NCBI GenBank assembly: GCA_001468925.1
Contig: LDIX01000001.1
Span: 58,477-91,733 of the forward strand
Origin: a candidate division TM6 bacterium UASB340
GTDB lineage: Bacteria > Babelota > Babeliae > Babelales > UASB340
Length of the DNA stretch: 33,257 nt
Reading direction: 5' to 3'
The notes beneath the pieces are model-generated. The model saw only the letters and a list, made by a program, of their open reading frames with translations. It was not told the DNA's origin and did not search any database. Positions 1 through 7,763 of this stretch are shown piece by piece. Each line of letters begins with the position of its first letter. Position 1 is the stretch's first letter. The translations under genes and the position numbers were made by a program.

Positions 1-21
1 TACCAACTGAGCTATGCCAGC
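1..21 (-). tRNA. tRNA-Thr (partial, 5' end only)
   Basis: The reverse strand reads GCTGGCATAGCTCAGTTGGTA, the acceptor 5' strand plus the D-arm of a tRNA cut by the window edge. The anticodon is outside. Thr is inferred from the GCTGGCATAGCTCAG start and from its place after Tyr and Gly, the order seen in the classic Tyr-Gly-Thr-tuf cluster. The tRNA nature is sure, the amino-acid identity moderate. Confidence 0.7.
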
Positions 22-30
22 AATAATAAT

Positions 31-107
31 TGGAGCGGGAAACGGGTCTCGAACCCGCAACCTACAGCTTGGAAGGCTGTCGCTCTAGCCAATTGAGCTA
101 CTCCCGC
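31..107 (-). tRNA. tRNA-Gly(TCC)
   Basis: The reverse strand folds as a full cloverleaf: acceptor GCGGGAG pairing with TTCCCGC, D-arm AGCTCAATTGGCTAGAGC, anticodon stem ACAGC/GCTGT around loop CTTCCAA (anticodon TCC), T-loop GGTTCGAGACC, and an encoded CCA end. It lies 9 nt upstream of the partial tRNA-Thr and 71 nt downstream of tRNA-Tyr and is probably cotranscribed with both. Confidence 0.96.
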
Positions 108-129
108 AATATTTTCAAATAAAAAAAAT

Positions 130-150
130 CAAAACAATATTAATGTTTTG
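130..150 (-). terminator. weak hairpin with T-run between tRNA-Tyr and tRNA-Gly
   Basis: In the transcribed (reverse) direction a 7-bp stem CAAAACA/TGTTTTG with a 7-nt loop is followed by ATTTTTTTT. The stem is AT-rich and may serve tRNA processing or partial attenuation rather than true termination, since tRNA-Gly and tRNA-Thr have no other obvious promoter. Confidence 0.3.
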
Positions 151-178
151 AAATTTACCCAGGTAAAACCCACTAAAA

Positions 179-263
179 TGGTGGGGAGAACAGGATTTGA
201 ACCTGTGAAGGCATAGCCAACGGATTTACAGTCCGTCCCCTTTGACCGCTCGGGAATCTCCCC
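179..263 (-). tRNA. tRNA-Tyr(GTA)
   Basis: Class II tRNA on the reverse strand: acceptor GGGGAGA/TCTCCCC, anticodon loop CTGTAAA (GTA), a long variable arm, T-arm with GGTTCAAATCC, and an encoded CCA. It heads the leftward cluster Tyr-Gly-Thr, the order found upstream of a tuf gene in many bacteria, so an elongation factor Tu gene may lie beyond the left edge (inference). Confidence 0.96.
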
Positions 264-285
264 ATTAACTTTTAGTCGCAACATT

Positions 286-313
286 AGAATAGATGTTTTG
301 ATAAAGATTTCAA
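286..313 (-). promoter_or_regulatory. candidate sigma70-type promoter of the tRNA cluster
   Basis: The reverse strand has TTGAAA (308-313), a 16-bp spacer and TATTCT (286-291), placing a start site about 15-20 nt before tRNA-Tyr. It is a match to consensus only. The rest of 264-389 is AT-rich with no gene. Confidence 0.45.
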
Positions 314-389
314 TCTTTTTTTAATTTTTTTTAAAAAAATAAACATTTTTTTTATATTTGGTCATAAATTATAACAAATAAATTAATAA

Positions 390-836
390 TCAGCTGATAA
401 CAAGCATTCTTTTTTCAAAATTATTATCAATAAAACTTAACTCTAAAAAACAAATCTTATCTTTCAGCTCAATATTATTAGTTATACTATTTATGACATC
501 GGGCCATTCAATAAAACTGTAACTATTTTTTTTATATAAATATTCGTCGAAACCTAAGTTTAAAAAACTATCCTGCGAATCTAATCGATATAAATCAAAA
601 TGGTAAAAGTCTATATTTTTTTCAGATTTATAATTATTAACATAATTAAAAGTTGGGCTTGTAATTAACTCTTTAATCCCACATTTTTTCATTATTTGTT
701 TTATAAATGTAGTTTTTCCAACACCAAGAGGCCCTTTGAATAAGAATATTTTCTTATTATTCATCAATGGCAATATATATTCTTTAATTAATTTATCTAA
801 ATCTTTTAATTCAAAAATTATTTTCATATATTTCAT
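390..836 (-). CDS. tsaE: tRNA threonylcarbamoyladenosine biosynthesis ATPase TsaE
   Basis: P-loop ATPase that works with TsaB, TsaC and TsaD to make the t6A37 modification of ANN-decoding tRNAs in the cytoplasm. Visible: Walker A GPLGVGKTT at residues 35-43, then SPTFNYVN (the conserved SPT[FY] segment), HFDLYRLD, and SFIEWPD near residue 110, all hallmarks of the family. The length of 148 aa is typical. The ATG at 836 overlaps the TGA of the upstream YacP-like gene (ATGA), implying translational coupling. A second ATG three codons later is a possible alternative start. No tsaB or tsaD lies nearby. Confidence 0.93.
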   Translation of the reverse strand: MKYMKIIFELKDLDKLIKEYILPLMNNKKIFLFKGPLGVGKTTFIKQIMKKCGIKELITSPTFNYVNNYKSEKNIDFYHFDLYRLDSQDSFLNLGFDEYLYKKNSYSFIEWPDVINSITNNIELKDKICFLELSFIDNNFEKRMLVIS

Positions 837-1459
837 AATTTTTTAATTTTTTTATAAATTTGCTTCTCTTTTTTAGGTATTTTCAATGATTTTAAATTTT
901 TAATTTCAGGCTCATTGTCTTTTTTTTCAAAATCAATATCAATATGAGCCATTAAAACATCTAAAGCCTCACTGCTTTTTGGTTTAAAATCACATAATTG
1001 CTCTAATACATAATCTTCAGATTCAATTTTCTGTATTTTATTTTCATTTTTATCAAATTTAAATTCAACTTGAGCTGTTATTGTGTTTAAAACTATATCA
1101 TAAAAATCAAATACATCTATAGCATCAGCCCCGTATTTTTTACACTTGTTCTTCAACTCATTATCTTTGGTAACCAATAATATTTCATTATTTTTATTTT
1201 TTTCGATATATTCAAAAATCCAATCATCAGCACTAATCCTTTGTCCTGAAAATATTATAACTATCCCATTTTTAATTTGCCGCTCTGAATGTGAGCTTAA
1301 TCCACCATCAAAAACCAAAATCATTTCTTTTATTTGTCTGTTTGTTTTTTTGTAAAAACCAAGTTCTTTAATCAATTGTTCTCGCTGAATATCCAACTTT
1401 CCCTTAACTTTATTAAAAACTTGTTTTAACAAATTATAACCATCTATAATTACAATCAA
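833..1459 (-). CDS. YacP-like NYN-domain ribonuclease
   Basis: NYN/PIN-like RNase domain. The protein starts IVIIDGYNLL with the metal-binding Asp, continues with MILVFDGG and then ADDWIFEYI, and ends the fold with LLVTKDNELKNKCKKYGADAI, the acidic-residue pattern of YacP/Rae1 family proteins. The C-terminal 60 residues are Lys-rich and low in complexity. The start is TTG at 1459, supported by AGGAGG 8 nt upstream, and the gene overlaps tsaE by 4 nt. The family includes ribosome-associated endoribonucleases, but the target here is unknown. The domain call is sound; the exact role is an inference. Confidence 0.8.
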   Translation of the reverse strand: MIVIIDGYNLLKQVFNKVKGKLDIQREQLIKELGFYKKTNRQIKEMILVFDGGLSSHSERQIKNGIVIIFSGQRISADDWIFEYIEKNKNNEILLVTKDNELKNKCKKYGADAIDVFDFYDIVLNTITAQVEFKFDKNENKIQKIESEDYVLEQLCDFKPKSSEALDVLMAHIDIDFEKKDNEPEIKNLKSLKIPKKEKQIYKKIKKL

Positions 1460-1508
1460 AATAAAACCCTCCTGGTAATTATTATAAATAATTGCAAAAA
1501 ATGAATTT

Positions 1509-1537
1509 TTGAACTAATTTTTAGTTTATATTATATA
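1509..1537 (+). promoter_or_regulatory. candidate promoter of atpG
   Basis: TTGAAC (1509-1514), 17-bp spacer, TATATA (1532-1537), about 25 nt upstream of the GTG start of atpG. Good spacing, consensus match only. Confidence 0.5.
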
Positions 1538-1563
1538 TCAGATAAGTTTTCAAGGAAAAAAAA

Positions 1564-2424
1564 GTGGCTCAATTAACTCAATTAAGAAGAAAAATTCAAG
1601 CAATTGAGACAACAAAAAAAATAACTTATGCTATAAGACTTGTTTCAATGGCATCATATGCCAAACTGGATAAGCAAGTCAATTTTTTAAGAGAATATAA
1701 AAACAATATATCTAAGACATTTACTCAAATACTTAATATTAAAGAATCAGAATGGAATAATAAAATTTTATTTCCCGAAGATATTTTTGATCAAACTCCT
1801 TTAATAATAGTTATATCTTCAACAAAAGGTTTATGCGGAAGTTTTAACTCAAACTTAAATCGATTTATGGAACGTAAACTTATTATAGAAAAAAATCAAA
1901 AACCTGAATTTATAACCATAGGCAACAAAGCAAAAAAAGAAATTGAAGCCAAAAATCTGGGTGAAATTATTTTAAATTTCAATGAATTAAATTATAGTTT
2001 ACTTGAAACAATTAGTTCTAAAATTATTGATAAAATTTATGAAAATAATAAAACTTATTCTTCTGTTATTTTTTATAGTAATAAATTAATAAATTTTTTT
2101 ATTCAAAGACCACAAAAAACAACTTTAATTCCGGTAATTTTAGATACACTAGAAGAACAAAACATATCAAAAGAATTTGATCCAATCTTAACACAAAATG
2201 AAAAAGACATATTAGATTTTATGGCTGAAAAATATATCAAAAGTTCTATTACAGAAATACTCTTTCAATCTTTAATTGCAGAAAGCGCCTCAAGATTTTT
2301 AGCCATGGACAGTTCAAATACAAATGCAAAAAAAATTCTTGAACGTCTTACACTTCAATATAACAAATCTAGGCAATCTTTAATTACCAAAGAAGTTTCA
2401 GAACTTTGCTCTAATATTGAATAA
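1564..2424 (+). CDS. atpG: F1F0 ATP synthase gamma subunit
   Basis: Central rotor stalk of F-type ATP synthase. The N-terminus MAQLTQLRRKIQAIETTKKI and the C-terminus with SRFLAMDSSNTNAKKI plus a long terminal helix are the two conserved helices of the gamma coiled coil. The middle carries STKGLCGSFNSNLNR. The length of 286 aa is normal. The start is GTG at 1564 after AAGGAAAA. Oddly it stands alone: no alpha, beta, epsilon or delta gene is adjacent, whereas atpG normally sits inside atpHAGDC. It has its own candidate promoter and is convergent with the Nudix gene, with a 3-nt gap. Confidence 0.95.
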   Translation: MAQLTQLRRKIQAIETTKKITYAIRLVSMASYAKLDKQVNFLREYKNNISKTFTQILNIKESEWNNKILFPEDIFDQTPLIIVISSTKGLCGSFNSNLNRFMERKLIIEKNQKPEFITIGNKAKKEIEAKNLGEIILNFNELNYSLLETISSKIIDKIYENNKTYSSVIFYSNKLINFFIQRPQKTTLIPVILDTLEEQNISKEFDPILTQNEKDILDFMAEKYIKSSITEILFQSLIAESASRFLAMDSSNTNAKKILERLTLQYNKSRQSLITKEVSELCSNIE

Positions 2425-2427
2425 TTA

Positions 2428-2871
2428 TTACCAACCTATTTCGCTATATATTTCTTTTTTATTAATTTTTTGCATAACTATATTTAGTTCTTTTACTGTA
2501 TTTTCCGGCAGATTATCAATATCAAACCAACCAATTTCATAACATTTATCCAATTCCATGTTTTTAACTTCACCATCCCATTTTTCAGCTTGCAAAAATA
2601 TACCTAAAATTTCGCCAATACCATTTGACAACTTTCTATGAGATATGTGTAATATTTCTAAATTATCCGGATTAACAATAATATCCAACTCTTCATTCAT
2701 TTCCCTGGAGGCTGCAACTCTTAATGTCTCATTACCATCAACACTTCCCCCAGGTAAAGCATATTCACTATTACCCCATCCGTTTTTTTTACGTTTTGTT
2801 AAAAGAATTTTGTTGTCTTTTTTTAAAATTACTGCAACAAATGTATCTAATTTGAATTTATTTTTTTGCAT
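2428..2871 (-). CDS. Nudix hydrolase
   Basis: Nudix fold pyrophosphohydrolase of 147 aa. The Nudix box is visible at about residues 41-63: GSVDGNETLRVAAS then REMNEELDI, fitting Gx5Ex7REUxEExGU except for D in place of the last G. The strand LLTKRKKNGWGNSEYALPGG before the box resembles the MutT/ADP-ribose-type nucleotide hydrolase group. Substrate unknown, perhaps an oxidised or non-canonical nucleotide. It starts 2 nt after the murA stop and is likely cotranscribed with murA. Confidence 0.88.
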   Translation of the reverse strand: MQKNKFKLDTFVAVILKKDNKILLTKRKKNGWGNSEYALPGGSVDGNETLRVAASREMNEELDIIVNPDNLEILHISHRKLSNGIGEILGIFLQAEKWDGEVKNMELDKCYEIGWFDIDNLPENTVKELNIVMQKINKKEIYSEIGW

Positions 2872-2873
2872 AT

Positions 2874-4169
2874 CTATTCCTGTATAATCTCTATTTTTGC
2901 ACCTAAAACTTTCAATTTATCCTCGAGTTTATCATAACCTCTACGCCAATGATGTAAACCAAACACCTGAGTTTTTCCGGTAGCAGCAAGCCCTGCCAAT
3001 ACAAGTGCCGCTGAGGCTCTAATATCCGAAGCTATAACATTTGCACCATAAAGATGATTTACGCCATTAACAGTTGCCTTTGAATTTTTAACACTTATTT
3101 GCGCGCCCATCTTTTCAAGCTCTTTTACATGCATAAGTCTATTTTCAAAAACAGTTTCATCTACAATACTCACTCCGTTTGCCAAACATAACGCAGCCAT
3201 CATTGGCGACTGCAAATCTGTAGGAAATCCCGGATATGGACAAGTTTTTATATTCACAGCTTTTGGATTTTTTGTTGCGATTAATTTTATACCCATTTTT
3301 ACATTATTTTTATTATTAAATTCAGTAATAACTTCATGTCCCATTAATTTTAATTTTTCCAAAAAAAGATCCATATGATCCGGTCTAGCTGTTGGCAATT
3401 CTATTTGACCGCCTGTAATTGCTGCAGCAAGCAATAATGCTCCGGCTTCCAACCTATCAGGAATTACGGTGTGAGTTACGGAATTTAATTTTTTCACACC
3501 GGTAACAATTACTGTTGCCGGAAGATCAAATTTTATATCTGCACCCATTTTTTTTAATACTTCTATAAAATCAAGAACTTCCGGCTCAAGTGCCGCATTA
3601 ACTATAGTTGTTGAACCGTTTTGCAGTGTTGCAAACATTATTAAATTTTCAGTAGCGCCAACGCTTGGGTATTCTAAAACAATTTTTTTATTTTTATTTA
3701 GTTCTTGATCGGCACTGGCATAAATAAAATCGTTATCATAAGTTATATTAACTCCCAAACTTTCAAACCCCTTTAGATGAAAATCTATTGGTCTTGCACC
3801 AATTAAACATCCACCGGGAAATGCAACTCTAGCTTTTTTAAATCTGGATAGTAATGGACCCATTACCAATATTGAAGCTCGCATCTTATCCATAACCTCA
3901 TGCTTTACTTCAGCTTTATAAATCGAACTTCCATCAAACTCTAAAATATTACTATCCTTATCAAAATGAATTTTTGCACCTAAATCTGTAAGTAAATCTA
4001 TCATTTCATTTATATCTGCAGAATTTGGAACAGAATGTAAAACAGATTTGCCGGAAACCAATATCAAACTGGCCATAATAGGCAGTGCAGCGTTTTTAGC
4101 TCCAACTAACTCAGCTTTGCCTGAAATATTAAGTGATTGCTCAACAGAAATATATCCATTTATCGACAT
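2874..4169 (-). CDS. murA: UDP-N-acetylglucosamine 1-carboxyvinyltransferase MurA
   Basis: First committed step of peptidoglycan synthesis: transfers enolpyruvate from PEP to UDP-GlcNAc in the cytoplasm. Visible: LVGAKNAALPIMASLI at the N-terminus, the catalytic loop PGGCLIGARPID with the PEP-binding Cys (the fosfomycin target) near residue 120, GFPTDLQSPMMAAL, and RASAALVLAGLAA with GYDKLEDKL near the end. Length 431 aa, full size. Together with glmS and the VanX-like dipeptidase in this window it shows that the cell makes peptidoglycan. Confidence 0.97.
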   Translation of the reverse strand: MSINGYISVEQSLNISGKAELVGAKNAALPIMASLILVSGKSVLHSVPNSADINEMIDLLTDLGAKIHFDKDSNILEFDGSSIYKAEVKHEVMDKMRASILVMGPLLSRFKKARVAFPGGCLIGARPIDFHLKGFESLGVNITYDNDFIYASADQELNKNKKIVLEYPSVGATENLIMFATLQNGSTTIVNAALEPEVLDFIEVLKKMGADIKFDLPATVIVTGVKKLNSVTHTVIPDRLEAGALLLAAAITGGQIELPTARPDHMDLFLEKLKLMGHEVITEFNNKNNVKMGIKLIATKNPKAVNIKTCPYPGFPTDLQSPMMAALCLANGVSIVDETVFENRLMHVKELEKMGAQISVKNSKATVNGVNHLYGANVIASDIRASAALVLAGLAATGKTQVFGLHHWRRGYDKLEDKLKVLGAKIEIIQE

Positions 4170-4290
4170 AAATTTTACCCAATTTTATATAAAATATTTT
4201 TTGTTAACAAAAATTTTATTTTTTCTATTTTTAGAACTAATATACCTGTTATTAATATTAATCATAAAAAACTAAAAAAGAGAATATAAC

Positions 4291-5040
4291 GTGATAAATA
4301 AAAAAAATATAGTTTGCATAATTCCTGCAAGACTTAAATCCACAAGATTTCCAGAAAAAATATTAACCAACTTAGCCGGAAAACCATTATTACAGTGGGC
4401 TTGGGATGCGGCACACAAAACAACTCTTTTTAAAGAAATTTATTTTGCAATAGATTCTGAAAAAACCGCAGGCTTAATACAAAATTTTGGCGGTAAATAC
4501 ATAATGACAAGCGAAAATTGTCAGTCCGGTACAGATAGACTTGTAGAAATTATACACTCTGGAAAAGTAGAAGCCGATATTTGGGTTAACTGGCAAGGCG
4601 ATGAACCTTTTATTACCCCAAATATGATACATAGCTTACTTAAGACATGCGATCAAGAACAAGCTGACATGTGGACATTAAAAAAACGTATACTTTTGCC
4701 TGAGCAAATTTCTAGCCCCAATATTGCAAAAGTTGTAACAGACTCAAATGGCTACGCTTTGTATTTTTCCAGATCTACAATACCATTTTATAGAGACAAA
4801 AATGAAAATCTTGAGCAAGTTTATTATAAACATGTTGGAATTTACGCTTATACGGCAAATGCTTTACGTAAAATAGCTCAACTTGGAACATGTTATCTTG
4901 AAGATGCTGAAAAATTGGAGCAATTAAGACTTTTATATTATGGCTTTAAAATAAAACTTAACGAAACGGACCAAGAAGTTATTGGTATAGATACACCTCA
5001 AGATTTAGCTAAAGCTGAAGAATATGCAAAAAAATTATAA
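4291..5040 (+). CDS. kdsB: 3-deoxy-manno-octulosonate cytidylyltransferase (CMP-Kdo synthetase)
   Basis: Activates Kdo with CTP for lipid A-core LPS synthesis, a marker of a Gram-negative outer membrane. Visible: IIPARLKSTRFPEKIL (nucleotide-binding P-loop-like motif), NWQGDEPFI, the YFSRSTIPFYRD segment, HVGIYAY, and LEDAEKLEQLRLL near the C-terminus. 249 aa, normal length. The start is GTG at 4291. Its last two codons TTA TAA form a palindrome that also supplies the stop codon of the gene on the opposite strand. Confidence 0.95.
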   Translation: MINKKNIVCIIPARLKSTRFPEKILTNLAGKPLLQWAWDAAHKTTLFKEIYFAIDSEKTAGLIQNFGGKYIMTSENCQSGTDRLVEIIHSGKVEADIWVNWQGDEPFITPNMIHSLLKTCDQEQADMWTLKKRILLPEQISSPNIAKVVTDSNGYALYFSRSTIPFYRDKNENLEQVYYKHVGIYAYTANALRKIAQLGTCYLEDAEKLEQLRLLYYGFKIKLNETDQEVIGIDTPQDLAKAEEYAKKL

Positions 5041-5652
5041 TTCATCAAAACTAACATCAAGAACGTTAAACTTTTCCCAGTCTTTCCAGTTATAATGCCA
5101 CCACTCAGTAGGCAAACCTATAAAACCGTGAGACTGCATTAAATCTTCAAGTTTTTTACAATTCTTTTTGGCTAATTCGCTTGTCATTTTTGAATAATCT
5201 CTGTGAGCTCTTTGTGTAAATTCGTCAAAATCTGATGGCATCTCCAGTTCTTTTCCGGTTTTTAAATCTACAAGAGTTAGGTCTACAGCAGTGCCTCTAT
5301 TATGCTTAGAAGCTATACCATCGTATGGATTCGCAACAAATCCGGGTACAGGATAAATTTCCCAAAATATTTTCTGAACAGACAGGGGCCTATATCCATC
5401 ATAAATTTTCAACCCAAGATTCTCTTTTTCTAATTCTTTTTGAATCAAATCAAGTTCTTTTACTAACTCTTCATGTAAAAAACATTTGGCACTTGGATAC
5501 ACAACTTTTCCTGTAAAATTATTTTTAGTTGCATAACGAATATCAAGCTTAATATTTGGGTTAACTTTTATTACTTCTACAAGATTGGAACTAAGCGAAA
5601 TAAAAAATACAATATATACTGTAAATATATAAATTATTTTTTTAAAAAACAT
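5035..5652 (-). CDS. secreted D-Ala-D-Ala dipeptidase (VanX/DdpX, peptidase M15D)
   Basis: Zinc dipeptidase that splits D-Ala-D-Ala. Visible: N-terminal hydrophobic signal (KIIYIFTVYIVFFISLSSN), the DIRYATKNNFTGK segment, IYDGYRPLSVQ, the zinc motif SKHNRGTAVDLTLVD (His and Asp about residues 117 and 124) and EWWHYNW near residue 184, giving the catalytic Glu and third zinc ligand. 205 aa matches DdpX/VanX. With a signal peptide it probably acts in the periplasm, recycling D-Ala-D-Ala or trimming wall material, rather than conferring vancomycin resistance; no vanHA neighbours are present. It converges with kdsB. Confidence 0.9.
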   Translation of the reverse strand: MFFKKIIYIFTVYIVFFISLSSNLVEVIKVNPNIKLDIRYATKNNFTGKVVYPSAKCFLHEELVKELDLIQKELEKENLGLKIYDGYRPLSVQKIFWEIYPVPGFVANPYDGIASKHNRGTAVDLTLVDLKTGKELEMPSDFDEFTQRAHRDYSKMTSELAKKNCKKLEDLMQSHGFIGLPTEWWHYNWKDWEKFNVLDVSFDEL

Positions 5653-5763
5653 AAAACTATCCCCTTCAGAAAAATAAATTTAAATATAATTAAAATTATA
5701 AACAAAATTTTTGAAAATTCTGATATTATTAGAAAAAATTTCACATTTTTATTGGAGAAAAAT

Positions 5764-6393
5764 ATGAATAATTCAAAAGGTCGTTTGGAAGTAATTTGCG
5801 GATCAATGTTTTCCGGAAAAACTGAAGAATTAATGAGAAGACTTGGTCGAGCAGAATATGCCAAACAAAATGTTTTAACAATAAAACACCAAATTGATAA
5901 TAGAAAAAGCTCTGCTACAATTTTATCACACAATGGCCAAGAAAGATTGGCATTTAGCATTGATAACAATAAAGAAAACATTAGTAAAATCATCGATCTG
6001 GCAAATAAAAACATTCAAGTCATAGGTATCGATGAAATACAATTTTTTCCACTCGAAATTGTTGATGTAATAGTAAAACTTGTAGATATGGGAAAAACTA
6101 TAATTGTTGCAGGTTTGGATTTGGATTTTAGAGGCGAACCATTTGGAATTATGCCATTAATTATGGCAATAGCCGATAGCGTTTTAAAATTAAAAGCAAT
6201 ATGTGTTGTTTGTGGCAAAGACGCTCATCATACACAAAGAATTGTTAATGGTGTACCTGCAAAATATGATGATCCAATAATTTTGGTTGGCGCTAAAGAA
6301 TGCTATGAAGCAAGATGCAGAAATTGTTTTTCTATAGACAAACAAGCTGTTTTAATTACACCGGCAAAAAAATATACCGAAAAGAATTTATAA
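5764..6393 (+). CDS. tdk: thymidine kinase (type II)
   Basis: Phosphorylates thymidine to dTMP in nucleotide salvage. Visible: P-loop GSMFSGKTEELMRR at residues 14-27, GIDEIQFF (Walker B/DExx), GLDLDFRGEPFG, then the lasso-loop zinc site CVVCGKDAHHTQR with CRNC. 209 aa. The ATG at 5764 is chosen because TTGGAG lies 6-8 nt upstream; a longer in-frame TTG form would place the Shine-Dalgarno sequence inside the gene. radA starts 4 nt later, so the two are probably one transcript. Salvage fits an intracellular lifestyle. Confidence 0.95.
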   Translation: MNNSKGRLEVICGSMFSGKTEELMRRLGRAEYAKQNVLTIKHQIDNRKSSATILSHNGQERLAFSIDNNKENISKIIDLANKNIQVIGIDEIQFFPLEIVDVIVKLVDMGKTIIVAGLDLDFRGEPFGIMPLIMAIADSVLKLKAICVVCGKDAHHTQRIVNGVPAKYDDPIILVGAKECYEARCRNCFSIDKQAVLITPAKKYTEKNL

Positions 6394-6397
6394 ATTA

Positions 6398-7762
6398 ATG
6401 GCGAAAACAAAAATTTTTTATAAATGCACAAATTGCGAATACATAAGTCCAAAATGGATTGGTCAATGCCCAAACTGTCAAGAATGGAATAGTTTTGTAG
6501 AAAAAATAGAAAACAACATAGAAAATAATTTTTTAAATAAAAAAAACAATATAGATCAAAGTAAAATAAACTTAAAAAAATTGTTTGAAATAAAAACAGA
6601 AACACAAGATAGAATGATTTCAGGATATCTCGAATGGGATAGAGTTATGGGGGGTGGGATTTTACCCGGCTCTTTTATAATTTTAACCGGAGATCCAGGC
6701 ATTGGAAAATCAACATTATTACTACAAATAGCTAATAAAATATCTAAAAACAAAAAAGTAATTTATTTTTCTTCTGAAGAATCATTACAACAAGTAAAAA
6801 ATAGAGCACAACGTTTAGATATTCCTGAAAACAGCAATTTATTATTTTCCGATCACTCAAATCTTGAAACAATAATACAAGTAGCTTTAATCGAAAAACC
6901 GGATATTTTAATTTTAGATTCCATCCAAAATTGCAGCTTATCAGAAAACTCCAGTATAATTCCCGGTACTGTAGGACAACTTAGAGAAGCCGGATTTTTG
7001 CTATGCAAATTGGCAAAAGAAAATAATATAGCAATATTAATTACAGGCCACATAACAAAAGAAGGTCACATTGCCGGACCAAAAGTCTTAGAACACATAG
7101 TTGATGGAGTTTTTTATTTACAAGGTGAAGACAAATGGCAAACTAGAATTTTAAGATCTGTAAAAAATAGATTCGGCACAATTCAAGAAACAGGTTTTTT
7201 CGAAATGGGTACAGATGGAATGCAAGAAGTACCTGATATAAATAAATTAATTTTACATGAAGCATCGGAAAATCCTGGATCAGCTCTTATAAGTTACATA
7301 GAAGGATCTCGCCCATTATTACTTGAATTACAATCTCTTTGTGTTACATCTAAATTTGGAATTCCACAAAGAATTATTACTGGCATAGATCCAAAAAGAG
7401 TTATTTTAATTGCAGCTATTTTGGAAAAATATTTACATATAAAATTCAGCACTCAAGATATATTTTTTAAAATTAGTGGTGGATTCAAGATAAAGACAAC
7501 TAGTTGTGATTTGGGCATAGCTCTTTCACTTTTATCAAGCTATTTTCAAAAACCGTTACCTGAAAAATCTATTTCCATAGCAGAAATAAGTTTAACAGGA
7601 CAAATTAAACCGGTAAATCAAATAGAATTACAAATTGGTGAAGCGGAAAAATTTGGAATAAACAAAATATTTATATCAAAAAATCAAAAGCTCAAAAGTT
7701 CAAGTAACACTATAAGTTTTAAAAATATTTACGAATTAATAAAATTATTTCCGGAAGAATAA
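6398..7762 (+). CDS. radA: DNA repair protein RadA
   Basis: RecA-like ATPase that promotes branch migration in recombinational repair. Visible: N-terminal C4 zinc finger CTNCEYISPKWIGQCPNC, Walker A GDPGIGKST near residues 98-106, Walker B LILDSIQ, the RadA-specific KNRFG motif near residue 256, and a C-terminal Lon-protease-like domain with DLGIALSLLSS and AEISLTGQIKPV. 454 aa, full length. The start ATG overlaps the end region of tdk by spacing only (4 nt). It converges with glmS with a single base between the stops. Confidence 0.96.
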   Translation: MAKTKIFYKCTNCEYISPKWIGQCPNCQEWNSFVEKIENNIENNFLNKKNNIDQSKINLKKLFEIKTETQDRMISGYLEWDRVMGGGILPGSFIILTGDPGIGKSTLLLQIANKISKNKKVIYFSSEESLQQVKNRAQRLDIPENSNLLFSDHSNLETIIQVALIEKPDILILDSIQNCSLSENSSIIPGTVGQLREAGFLLCKLAKENNIAILITGHITKEGHIAGPKVLEHIVDGVFYLQGEDKWQTRILRSVKNRFGTIQETGFFEMGTDGMQEVPDINKLILHEASENPGSALISYIEGSRPLLLELQSLCVTSKFGIPQRIITGIDPKRVILIAAILEKYLHIKFSTQDIFFKISGGFKIKTTSCDLGIALSLLSSYFQKPLPEKSISIAEISLTGQIKPVNQIELQIGEAEKFGINKIFISKNQKLKSSSNTISFKNIYELIKLFPEE

Positions 7763-7763
7763 A

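Noticed and set aside
301-345. AAAGAT/ATCTTT hairpin followed by T-runs as a terminator
   Set aside because: It points away from the leftward genes tsaE and tRNA-Tyr and overlaps their candidate promoter, so a terminator role is not convincing.
1146-1355. Open frame on the plus strand inside the YacP-like gene
   Set aside because: Shadow of the opposite strand; the NYN-domain motifs are on the minus strand, and this frame has no ribosome-binding site or recognisable protein features.
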